A stretch of DNA of 64,000 nt from an uncultured Holophagaceae bacterium (GTDB lineage: Bacteria > Acidobacteriota > Holophagae > Holophagales > Holophagaceae), in assembly GCA_903913215.1 (NCBI GenBank), contig CAIWKE010000011.1, positions 1-64,000 of the forward strand. The letters are read 5' to 3'. Every line of letters starts with the position of its first letter. Within the stretch, counting starts at the first letter, position 1. Below the pieces are notes generated by a model, which was not told the origin of the DNA, did no database searches, and saw nothing but the letters and a program-made list of their open reading frames with translations. The translations under genes were made by a program, and so were the position numbers. Positions 39,809 through 47,280 of this stretch are shown here, in pieces.

Positions 39809-42126
39809 ACCGACCCTTGCTCATTCCCATCGCCGAGGCGGTGATCGAAACCTTCCGATGCCTCACCACCTCACCTGGTGATGTCCGAGAAGTCCGCATC
39901 CTCGATGCGGTGGAAGGGTCCAATCCCCGGGCTGCCGACTTCCCCCGAACCTTGGCCGGGTATTTCGATAACGCGGAGGAACTGGCCAAAGCCCTGGCGA
40001 CCGTGACCCATGCCAAGGGCTGGTACATCACCCTCAACCCGGTCATCTCCGATGCGCTCAGCCGAGCCTGCAACCGCCTGATCAAGGCGCAGGGTGGTGG
40101 CCTTACGAAGGCTGATGAGGTCCTTCGCCGGGAGTGGCTCCCCGTGGATCTCGACCCGATCCGCGTCAGCGGGGTGTCCAGTTCGGAGGAGGAACATCAG
40201 GCGGCCCTTCAGATGGCTCAGAAGATTGCTGAAGACTTGCGGGACCTCGGATTCCCCGAGCCTGTGGTTGCCGACAGTGGCAATGGTGCCCACTTGATGT
40301 ACCCGCTGAATCTGCCCTGGAATGACCGAGGCCTGGTTGAAGAATTCTTGAAGGCCTTGGCCGCCAAGTACTCGGACGATAAGGTCGAAGTGGACACGGC
40401 AGTTCACGACCCCGGCCGTATCTGGAAACTCTACGGGACGCCTGCCTGCAAAGGCTCCGACACCGCGAAACGGCCTCACCGGATGTCGCAAATCTTGTCA
40501 AACCCGGTGCGCGCTGATGTGCTCGGAAGCCATCTGTTGAAGTCGATTCTGGCGAGTTGGGGTCACCACTTGGGCGGGAGCGCCTCCTGCCTGCCCGGCG
40601 ACGATTCGCGCCACGGGTGCACGCCCGGGATGGGACCTATCGATCAGGCTTTGATGAGGCACTGGGACGATGGTGATGGCCAGGGCTACGCTGCGTTCCC
40701 TCGTGCTGCGAAATCGCCCTCCGTGGCAGAAGTGATGGCGTGCCATTTCCCGAATGCGATGGCGACCGTGAAGGACGATGGTGCGCGGGTCTGGAGCATC
40801 GACTGCCCCTGGTGTCACAAACGCCAGAAGGCCTATGTCATCGAATTCCCCGACCATCGCGGATTCGCAAGCTGTCACTCGACGCATTGCAAAGGACACG
40901 GCAAGGAGGGCAAGGGCTGGGTGGACCTTCTCAAGCTGTTCGCCCCGGTCACGGAGGTTCACGACCAGCCACGGCCCACGAACCGGGCTGGATCGAGCCA
41001 GGGGATCTTCGATTGCCATTCCTGGAGCGACCTGGCAGCCATGCCAGATGAGGATCAGGAATACGTCCTTGAAACCATGATCCCGAAGGGTTACGCCGGG
41101 ATCATGGCGGCCCCCCCGGGCCTCGGTAAGACGATGTGGGCCATTCAGGTCATGGTGGCCAAGGCGACTGGCTTGCCCGCCTTCGGCCTGGAAACCGGGA
41201 CTCCCGAAGGATGCCTTCTCGTTGAGTTCGAGCAGAGCCCCCTTTCGATCAAGAACCGCATCAAGTCGAGCATCTGTCTGTATGGTGATGCCTGGACCGA
41301 CCAGCACACCAAGCTGCTTGAAGCCAATTTCCAACTGCTGACCCTGGCCTGCCCTGATGCAGATGATCAGATCATGTCCATGGATACCTACCTGGAAGGG
41401 TGTCTGCCTGCCATCGAAAATGTCACGAAAGAGCTGGGACGGGTGGCGTGGGTGGCTGTTGATACCCTGGCCTGGGTGTCCAACGGAAACGCGGAAACTG
41501 ATCACTTGGCCAGTCGCCCCCTCTGGGGGATGGCCCTGCAGTTCTCGAGGAAGTACGGTTGTGCCCTCACCTTCATCCATCACACCCGAAAATCCAACAA
41601 GGACCAGAAACTCCCTGACCGGATGTCCCCTGAGATGCTGCGTGGCGCGAACAGCCAGGAGGGCAATGCCCGGGTGATCAATCAGATCGGCTGGCTCACT
41701 GGTGAGGAACTGGACATCTTGGGCCTTCCCCATGGCATCAACCCCACCCGCGAATACGGAGTGTTCGGGTTGACCAAGTTCAACGACGGCCCCCTCTCGG
41801 AGGCCTGGCTCCTGCTCCGAAAATCGGATAAGGACGGTTGCGGGGGTTGCTGGGAGGAAGTGCCCAAGGGCAGCGAACTGATGGCCCAGTTGCTTGGCGC
41901 AACGATCGTCCCGCGCAAACCGACGCAGAAGTCCCTCATTTTGAATGTGGCTCAAGAAGCCATCAAAACCGGTGCTGCGATCACCTATCGCGAGATCGCC
42001 GAAAAGGTTCTGGGTGACCCCGAGAAGGACAACAATGTGCGAGTGGTGATCGGACGCCTGAAAAAGGATGGCATTCTGCCGAACGACTGGACTCCCGAGC
42101 GTCCGGGAACTTCGGAGCAACCCTAG
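39805..42126 (+). CDS. Primase-helicase fusion replication protein
   Basis: The 773-residue protein combines an N-terminal primase-polymerase-like region (about 60-230, with VDLDPIRVSG and DSGNGAHLMYPL resembling AEP-type active-site strands, and DTAVHDPGRIWKLYGT), a zinc-binding segment (Cys334, Cys337, Cys357, Cys362), a RepA/DnaB-like ATPase with Walker A AAPPGLGKT (Lys442) and Walker B VAWVAVDTLAWV, and a C-terminal winged-helix part (AAITYREIAEKVLG). It probably starts and drives replication of the excised element. It starts with GTG overlapping the AlpA-like gene. A repeat-rich region directly downstream is a candidate origin. Confidence 0.85.
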   Translation: MNRPLLIPIAEAVIETFRCLTTSPGDVREVRILDAVEGSNPRAADFPRTLAGYFDNAEELAKALATVTHAKGWYITLNPVISDALSRACNRLIKAQGGGLTKADEVLRREWLPVDLDPIRVSGVSSSEEEHQAALQMAQKIAEDLRDLGFPEPVVADSGNGAHLMYPLNLPWNDRGLVEEFLKALAAKYSDDKVEVDTAVHDPGRIWKLYGTPACKGSDTAKRPHRMSQILSNPVRADVLGSHLLKSILASWGHHLGGSASCLPGDDSRHGCTPGMGPIDQALMRHWDDGDGQGYAAFPRAAKSPSVAEVMACHFPNAMATVKDDGARVWSIDCPWCHKRQKAYVIEFPDHRGFASCHSTHCKGHGKEGKGWVDLLKLFAPVTEVHDQPRPTNRAGSSQGIFDCHSWSDLAAMPDEDQEYVLETMIPKGYAGIMAAPPGLGKTMWAIQVMVAKATGLPAFGLETGTPEGCLLVEFEQSPLSIKNRIKSSICLYGDAWTDQHTKLLEANFQLLTLACPDADDQIMSMDTYLEGCLPAIENVTKELGRVAWVAVDTLAWVSNGNAETDHLASRPLWGMALQFSRKYGCALTFIHHTRKSNKDQKLPDRMSPEMLRGANSQEGNARVINQIGWLTGEELDILGLPHGINPTREYGVFGLTKFNDGPLSEAWLLLRKSDKDGCGGCWEEVPKGSELMAQLLGATIVPRKPTQKSLILNVAQEAIKTGAAITYREIAEKVLGDPEKDNNVRVVIGRLKKDGILPNDWTPERPGTSEQP

Positions 42127-42141
42127 CGCGATCGGAATCGG

Positions 42142-42284
42142 CGCAACCTGTTGCGTGTGTTGCGAAAGTGTTGCGATGACCCTGTTGGCCTAAGACTGCA
42201 ACACCCCCCTTGTGGGGGTGTTGCAGTCTTAGGCCAACATCCCGCAACAACGCAACATCCCCCCTTTAGGGGGGAGGCTGTTGC
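42142..42284. repeat. GTTGCG repeats and two hairpins after the replication gene: candidate origin
   Basis: GTTGCG occurs at 42150, 42159 and 42170 and, inverted as CGCAAC, at 42142, 42243 and 42251. Between them a perfect 26-bp inverted repeat (42183-42208 with 42214-42239) folds with a 5-nt loop, and a second hairpin (GCAACA...CCCCCC TTTA GGGGGG...TGTTGC) covers 42252-42284. Iterated short repeats next to a replication gene are typical of origins; the strong hairpins may also end rep transcription. Confidence 0.6.
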
Positions 42285-42558
42285 AGTTCGGTTGGCGATG
42301 AAAATCCGCTTTCAAAGGTTCCCCGCCAATGCCTCTCACTTCCAGATCCGTGCGTGCCGATTCGCATGCTCCATCCCTCCGATGATGGTCAGTGCTTCGC
42401 CCTCCGTCGCCAAGGCGCCGCATGGGTCGCGCCCGATCCGTCTACCCGCTCATCTCTGGCCAACGGTGGACCTGCCAGAAATTCCCGGTCCAACTGGACT
42501 CGGGAGGTCCCCGGGCTCGCTTTTCTTCTGCCCCATCACCAGAGGGCTTGGAGGAACG
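42285..42558. other. Gap after the candidate origin
   Basis: An open frame crosses this stretch, but it begins in the repeats and has no ribosome binding site. I see no supported gene until the ATG at 42559. Confidence 0.3.
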
Positions 42559-42735
42559 ATGAACGATGACACTTGGATCCCGGCCGTGAACGAGTCAGAG
42601 GTGGTGGTCCCCGATCTTTTCTGGCCCCAGGCCCTCGGGGTTGATCCCGATGTTTGGGCAGAGGCTCAGGCCGCCAATGCTCAGACCTCGGTGCCCAGTC
42701 TGGAGGGCGCTGAGCTCGATCAGGGGCAACCGTGA
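42559..42735 (+). CDS. Small acidic hypothetical protein
   Basis: A GAGGAAC site precedes an ATG opening a 58-codon frame with an acidic, Trp-containing sequence (MNDDTWIPAVNESEVVVPDL at the start). I do not recognise it. Its stop overlaps a GTG that begins another short frame. Confidence 0.45.
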   Translation: MNDDTWIPAVNESEVVVPDLFWPQALGVDPDVWAEAQAANAQTSVPSLEGAELDQGQP

Positions 42736-42839
42736 AGCTATTCCTTTGGAATGCCTCGATGGATCTCCTCTGTGGGGATTGGAAAGGCTATGAGCGGGCC
42801 TATGATCCGGGTCATAGACTTGCTCATAGAAATTCGTAA
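42732..42839 (+). CDS. Possible 35-residue ORF coupled to the preceding one
   Basis: The GTG at 42732 overlaps the preceding stop (GTGA) and opens VKLFLWNASMDLLCGDWKGY and 15 more residues. The coupling arrangement supports translation, but the length and lack of any known relative keep the call weak. It ends just before the convergent ATPase gene. Confidence 0.3.
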   Translation: MKLFLWNASMDLLCGDWKGYERAYDPGHRLAHRNS

Positions 42840-42845
42840 GAGACT

Positions 42846-44492
42846 CTATTTCAATCGATATATGGTCCAACGGCGTTGGCCTTCCTGGACCAGATGTCCC
42901 TGGTCGACCAACCGCCCCAACAGGGTGCTCGCCTGCTTTTCCGTCAGCCCGCAGAGCTCGACGGCATCGCTTCTCTTGATACTGCCCTTGGTCTTGGCCA
43001 GCTTCAGAACCATGGCCTCATGGTGGATCATCTCGACACCTGTCTGGCGCACATAGGCGGCACTTTGGCCAAGTTCGCGATAGACCCGGGCCCCAAGGGT
43101 AAAGGTCCGGTCCCGGTTGGAGCCGTGGGCTTCCACCAGGCCAATCTCTACCAAACGCTCCAGCACACTTCGAGCAGAAGCCTCCGTTCGCTGGACCGCC
43201 AACGCGAGATCGCCAAACCCAAGGCGGCGCTCTCGGCGAAGGCAGGAAAGCACGATCAGGGCGTCCAGGGACAAAGGTTCCCCACGGCGCTTTTCTTCTG
43301 CGAGGACAACCCGCAGGAAATCAAGATCGGCCTGCCCGCCAAAGAGTTTGACGACCACGGAGGATCCGGTGGATCCGCCGTAGTCAGGAGCGGGCCTACC
43401 GAAGCGCAGGAGGCCCTCGTAGATGCGATCTACTCCACGGCCCGTCCGTTCCGCCAAGCCAATGCGCTTGAGGGCATCGGCGAGAACCGGGTTGCGTGGG
43501 GTCGGATCCACGGTCAGTAGATTGGCCGTGGTGACTCCATCAGGGAAGGGACCTGGGCTGCTGATCCGGATGCCATCCGATTCCCATAGCACCCGGACCA
43601 TCCCAAGTCGTGTGTAGTCTCGATGGACCAAGGCATTCACGAAGGCCTCTCGGAAGCCGCGTCGGTCGAAGTTCGGTACGGGCACCCTGAAGAGTCCAGA
43701 TTCCATCTCCTCTTCGCGGTAGCGCACATCGAACTGCTCTTCGACATGTTCGAACCATCTGAGCAGGGGCCATCGTTCGATGCGATTCACGAGAACATTG
43801 GTTCCCTCCATGACCTGGAAGGCGACCTCATGCGTGGGAAGATGGCTGGCGAGGGCCGAGGCCTTCCCGAGCAAGAGAAGCCCAGCAGCCGTAGGAACAC
43901 GCGTGCCCGTGCGAGATTGGACCAGGCCCAAGGCGCCATCGAGTTCCTCGTCCCCAAGGAAAAGCAGCGCCTGGTCTCCGCGGTAGCGTTCGATCATTTG
44001 CCGAAGCCGCGCTCGTTCGAAAGGGTCAAAATCCGAGATTGTCGCGGATTCCATCGGCAAGGCGGAGTAGTCCAGAAGACCGAGATCGCCCTGGCGGGTT
44101 ATCATCTCGGTGGGGAACACCGGAATGTCTTCGGGGGTGCCATCCTCTCGGAGCCGTCGGCGGAGAACTCGCCCATCGGAAGTGGCCACAAGAACCCTAC
44201 TCTTCGGGACCAGGAGTTGAGCAATGGTCATGCCCCCAAGGTCGATGCGCTCGACCCTAACGCTGAGGGGTGGACGCGTCCGGTTTGCCACCATGGCGGG
44301 AAGCCCCTCCAACTGGGCATGGGCAGCATGGAGTCCTGTCGGAGTTCCATCGTCTTCAACCCCGAGGTACAAGTCCCCACCCTCTGCATTCGTCATTCCG
44401 ACAAGGGATTCTACGAGGTCCCGGTCGGGAATTCGGGATCTGTCGGATTTGAACTCGCAGACGAGAGTTTCGGTGGTGGGCAGGGTGGGCAT
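42846..44492 (-). CDS. Schlafen/AlbA_2-type ATP-binding protein with winged-helix domain
   Basis: The 548-residue protein starts with the AlbA_2/Schlafen domain (about 8-120, CEFKSDRSRIPDRDLVESLV and MTNAEGGDLYLGVEDDG), continues with an HATPase_c_4 region (FREAFVNALVHRDYTRLGMV; ISSPGPFPDGVTTANL; GRGVDRIYEGLLRFG) and ends with winged-helix segments. Proteins of this class act as transcriptional regulators or as parts of defence and stress systems. It follows the integrase by 40 nt in the same direction, so it may be coexpressed with it. The start at 44492 is chosen for the domain start; the open frame goes on for 38 more codons. Confidence 0.82.
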   Translation of the reverse strand: MPTLPTTETLVCEFKSDRSRIPDRDLVESLVGMTNAEGGDLYLGVEDDGTPTGLHAAHAQLEGLPAMVANRTRPPLSVRVERIDLGGMTIAQLLVPKSRVLVATSDGRVLRRRLREDGTPEDIPVFPTEMITRQGDLGLLDYSALPMESATISDFDPFERARLRQMIERYRGDQALLFLGDEELDGALGLVQSRTGTRVPTAAGLLLLGKASALASHLPTHEVAFQVMEGTNVLVNRIERWPLLRWFEHVEEQFDVRYREEEMESGLFRVPVPNFDRRGFREAFVNALVHRDYTRLGMVRVLWESDGIRISSPGPFPDGVTTANLLTVDPTPRNPVLADALKRIGLAERTGRGVDRIYEGLLRFGRPAPDYGGSTGSSVVVKLFGGQADLDFLRVVLAEEKRRGEPLSLDALIVLSCLRRERRLGFGDLALAVQRTEASARSVLERLVEIGLVEAHGSNRDRTFTLGARVYRELGQSAAYVRQTGVEMIHHEAMVLKLAKTKGSIKRSDAVELCGLTEKQASTLLGRLVDQGHLVQEGQRRWTIYRLK

Positions 44493-44532
44493 AGGCCTTT
44501 CAATTCCTAGAAGAGGAAGGGACCAGTATCTC

Positions 44533-45816
44533 TCATCGGTTGCCGGTAGATCTCCCTCTCTTCCGCTGGGCAGCATTTGAGGTCCTCGGTTTGACCCGTT
44601 CACCAACCTTTGGCTTGCCTCCCTTCATGGCTTTTGCCATCCAATCCGCCGCGGCCTGGGAAGCCTCGCCAAGGATTCCTTCAGGTCCATATTGGATATA
44701 AGTGTCCTTAACCTTCCCTAGACTGTGACCAAGCAGGGTTTCTCCCACGCTGTCTGGAAAACCAAGTTCGCCGCAATGGCTGCGAAAGCTGCGCCGAAGA
44801 TCATGAAGCGTAAGCACCTCACCGTTGAGCGGCTCCAACTCTGCCTTTTCGCGGATGCGATCCCAGCATTTCCCCATGCCCTTGAACCGCCCGTCGGTGA
44901 TCGCACTCGGGAAAACATAGTCGCTGGTCTTAACTTCCTTACGCCGTTTGAGGATGGCCCGCAGGTGACTGTTGAGTGGGAGGACCTTGGGCCTGGTGCC
45001 GCCCTTGTCGGTCTTATGGGCATCGAATCGCATCAAATTGCGGCTCTCCCCTACGGCACCCCAGGTGAGGTCAAGGGCCTCGCCGCTGCGGAGCCCGGAA
45101 AAGGCGATGAACCGCACAAGGTCGGCAACGCTGGCGTCCAACTCCTTCGCTGCGACCAGCTCGGTGAGCGCTTTCTCCAGGCGTTCAAGTTCATTCACCG
45201 TGAAGGTCCGCTGCTTGCTCTTTTCGGTCGGTCTGGTGAACTTGTGGCAGGGATTGGTGGTCTCACGCCATCCTTCATTGATGGCAATGGTGATGAGGCG
45301 GCTCAAGATGGCTACAGCCCTGTTTGCCTGTGTGGGCGTGTCCTTCAATGCTTTGTGGAAGGCTCGGACATCCTCCAGGGATAGGTCCTTCACGAGCCGT
45401 TTACCGAGCCTCGGCAGGATGCAGGTCTTGAGAACAGAATTGTAGCTGTCCAAAGTGCTGGGCTTCAGATTGGGAGCGTAATCCTGCTCCCAAGTCTTCA
45501 CCACGGAGGTGATGTCCTTTGCGGAATTTTTTTCGGTGAGATGCGCCAAGATGTCCACGCCATCATCGTGAAGATCCCGGAGCTTCTTGGCCTTCTTCCT
45601 CGCATCGCCATCGTTCATGGTCTCCAGCGAGCCGAGCGTGGCGTTCACCTTTTTCCCGCCCCGATCGAACTGTACGATCCAGGATTTAACCCCCTTGGGG
45701 GTGACCCGGATGCCGAAGCCAGGGAGGTCGGCATCCCAGACCTTCACATCCCGGGTTCCAGGTTTCAGGCGTTGAACGAAAAAGTCGCTCAGGCGTTGTC
45801 GGCTTCGGTTGGACAT
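44533..45816 (-). CDS. Tyrosine recombinase (integrase) of the tRNA-Phe element
   Basis: The 427-residue protein has an N-terminal arm-binding domain of the DUF4102 type (KVWDADLPGFGIRVTPKGVK), a core-binding domain (about 100-195) and a catalytic domain with Arg243 (SGLRSGEAL), Lys268, His338 and Arg341 (LHDLRRSF), His364 (LLGHSLG) and the nucleophile Tyr373 (DTYIQYG). It should cut and join the 51-bp repeats at both ends of the element. It lies 133 bp inside the right repeat and is transcribed into the element. The set of catalytic residues is complete, so the element may still be able to excise. Confidence 0.95.
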   Translation of the reverse strand: MSNRSRQRLSDFFVQRLKPGTRDVKVWDADLPGFGIRVTPKGVKSWIVQFDRGGKKVNATLGSLETMNDGDARKKAKKLRDLHDDGVDILAHLTEKNSAKDITSVVKTWEQDYAPNLKPSTLDSYNSVLKTCILPRLGKRLVKDLSLEDVRAFHKALKDTPTQANRAVAILSRLITIAINEGWRETTNPCHKFTRPTEKSKQRTFTVNELERLEKALTELVAAKELDASVADLVRFIAFSGLRSGEALDLTWGAVGESRNLMRFDAHKTDKGGTRPKVLPLNSHLRAILKRRKEVKTSDYVFPSAITDGRFKGMGKCWDRIREKAELEPLNGEVLTLHDLRRSFRSHCGELGFPDSVGETLLGHSLGKVKDTYIQYGPEGILGEASQAAADWMAKAMKGGKPKVGERVKPRTSNAAQRKRGRSTGNR

Positions 45817-45830
45817 GTCTTCCTCGTCAC

Positions 45831-45936
45831 GGCACTTTCACGACACTTTGCCACGAGGTCCAACCTTTGACAAGGATTCCCAAGAATTCATAATTATCTT
45901 AAAAACAAATGACTTAGAATCATGGTTGGGAATCCT
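45831..45936. repeat. Right-end arm-type repeats and an 11-bp inverted repeat
   Basis: CACTTT cores at 45833 and 45844 repeat the spacing of the left-end pair at 20438-20459. AGGATTCCCAA (45873-45883) and its exact complement (45926-45936) enclose a very AT-rich stretch. The segment probably combines integrase binding sites with the integrase promoter. Confidence 0.5.
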
Positions 45937-45949
45937 GATGAATCGACAT

Positions 45950-46000
45950 AATGGATTGAAAATCCATGTGTCGGCGGTTCGATTCCGTCTCCAGGCACCA
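45950..46000 (+). repeat. attR: 51-bp copy of the tRNA-Phe 3' part
   Basis: This copy is identical to 20336-20386, including CCA, and is not part of a complete tRNA because the 5' half is missing. It is the right boundary of the element. Confidence 0.95.
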
Positions 46001-46007
46001 AAACAAA

Positions 46008-46028
46008 GGCCCCCATTCAGGGGGCCTA
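46008..46028 (+). terminator. Probable original tRNA-Phe terminator, displaced by the element
   Basis: GGCCCCC and GGGGGCC form a short stem with loop ATTCA, followed by TAATTGTTG. It stands 7 nt after the attR copy of the tRNA end, the place a terminator would have had before insertion. Confidence 0.65.
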
Positions 46029-46058
46029 ATTGTTGCTGAAGAACAGTCTCTATGGATC

Positions 46059-46220
46059 TCAGGCGGTCACATTGAGGTTGTTGCCCTTGTCCTTGTCGAT
46101 GGCGCCGGCCTTGTCCACATCACCGTCGTGGTCCTTATCTTTCGGCGCGGCAGCGGTGAAAGTCTGGGGTGGGAGATAGCTCTGGGTGGGGGCTGACGAA
46201 AGACCACTGATGGAACTCAT
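46059..46220 (-). CDS. Small protein with EF-hand-like Asp-rich motif
   Basis: The 53-residue protein starts at 46220 after a very strong AAGGAGG site. A Ser/Pro-rich first half precedes KDKDHDGDVDKAGAIDKDKG, which resembles the Ca-binding loop D-x-D-x-D-G of EF-hand or dockerin proteins. No signal peptide is evident. The function is unknown, but the start signal and composition support a real gene. It is the first chromosomal gene after the mobile element. Confidence 0.65.
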   Translation of the reverse strand: MSSISGLSSAPTQSYLPPQTFTAAAPKDKDHDGDVDKAGAIDKDKGNNLNVTA

Positions 46221-46568
46221 TGCATCCTCCTTGATGCGAGGAAAAGGCGTCCTTGCCTCTCTCGATGCATCTTCATCGGATCGGGGTGGAGGAAACATTA
46301 AGAAAATGTTTCAACATCTTGTTGAGAACTACGTGGGTGCCTTCTGCTCGGCCGAATCCTGATCTGAAAACCGAAACACAAAGAAGCGTAAGGGCAATAT
46401 TCGCCCTGTAATTCGTATGGTTTCCCTGTCGAACCCGGCACCTAATGTTGTCCAGGAGTGCCACCGGCCCAACCACCCAGATTGCTGGGAGCTTACAAGG
46501 GCTAGGGCAAGCCGGAGGCTTACATCTAGAGGCTCACCATTTAGGGGACTGGAAGGATCACGTGCGGC
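46221..46568. promoter_or_regulatory. Upstream region with two small hairpins
   Basis: GAAACATT AAGAA AATGTTTC (46292-46312) forms a clean hairpin, and CAACATCTTGTTG directly follows. They lie upstream of the strongly initiated small gene and may influence its expression. No gene was seen up to 46568. Confidence 0.4.
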
Positions 46569-47189
46569 CTACCGAATGCGCAAGCCGCGCCCACCACCGC
46601 GGGCGGCGCCTCGCCAAGGGGCGATCAGGCCCCGAGAGCCCCGGAAGGCTTCGTGGTGCCAAGTGCCGCCGTGGTAGACACCCCAGCCCCCGTGGCCCCA
46701 GCGACCCCAGCGGCCTTCGAAGCCGTACCAATGGCCGAAGCCAACACCCCACCACCCGAACCCGACGGGCCCGAGGAGGCCGAAATAGGGCCGGGGGCCC
46801 CAGCCCCAGATCCAGGGCGCCACGACCCAGCACCAGCCGGCGTCGGGGTAGTAGACGTACATGCTGGGCGTTCCGCCGCCGTCGGGCACGTGAGTGAACT
46901 TGTCATCCTTGGGCATCCAGACCCATCCGTACTGTTCCGTATAGACCCACTGTCCCGAGGGGAGCTGCTGGTCCGGCGCGGCTTGGGGCCGAGTGGGGGG
47001 TGGGGCGGGAATCCGGTCTGGAGGCGGCGGCGGTGGCTGGTCCGGCGACTTTTCCGCGGGCCGCGGCGCCTGAGCTTCTTCAGCGCCTGGGCGGGTGCGG
47101 GGCTCTGCGGCCGGAGCCTGGGCCAAGGCGGTGAACGACATGGAACCGAGCGTGGCAAGCAGCGCGAGGGTGGCTGGACGGAATGACAT
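46569..47189 (-). CDS. Secreted Pro-rich and Trp/Gly-rich protein
   Basis: The 206-residue protein has a signal peptide (MSFRPATLALLATLGSMSFT to about ALAQAP), a proline-rich linker (QPPPPPPDRIPAPPPTR) and a C-terminal part built from Trp, Gly and Tyr (GQWVYTEQYGWVWMPKDD, WVVAPWIWGWGPRPYFG, GWWGVGFGHWYGFEGRWGRW). A GGAGG site precedes the start. Proteins of this composition occur at the surface of several soil bacteria; no activity is known to me. It is the gene after the Pls-like synthetase in the same direction, 91 nt downstream. Confidence 0.7.
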   Translation of the reverse strand: MSFRPATLALLATLGSMSFTALAQAPAAEPRTRPGAEEAQAPRPAEKSPDQPPPPPPDRIPAPPPTRPQAAPDQQLPSGQWVYTEQYGWVWMPKDDKFTHVPDGGGTPSMYVYYPDAGWCWVVAPWIWGWGPRPYFGLLGPVGFGWWGVGFGHWYGFEGRWGRWGHGGWGVYHGGTWHHEAFRGSRGLIAPWRGAARGGGRGLRIR

Positions 47190-47280
47190 GGGGCACCTCC
47201 ACAGGATTAGACACCGGACGGGGAAATTGGTTGGTGGCTTTCTGCCCGACCCAACATATCCCGAGACTGCGGCTGGTAGC

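Larger units (their letters stand above)
20387..46000. mobile_element. Integrative mobilizable element in tRNA-Phe carrying a proline-peptide utilisation cargo
   Basis: The 25.6-kb segment is flanked by a 51-bp direct repeat of the tRNA-Phe 3' part. It encodes a tyrosine integrase beside the right repeat, MobC and a relaxase, an AlpA-like regulator and a primase-helicase, but no type IV secretion genes, which fits an element mobilised by a helper. The left half carries peptidases, a TonB receptor, proline dehydrogenase and a two-component system. Several hairpins and pseudogene remnants mark rearrangements. Confidence 0.9.

Noticed and set aside
34608-42126. Conjugative transfer (type IV secretion) genes
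   Set aside because: No VirB/TraG-like proteins are found; only MobC and the relaxase are present, so the element looks mobilisable and not self-transmissible.
42142-42284. Possible CRISPR array
   Set aside because: The repeats are only six bases long, occur in both orientations and lack spacers of even length; no cas genes are nearby.
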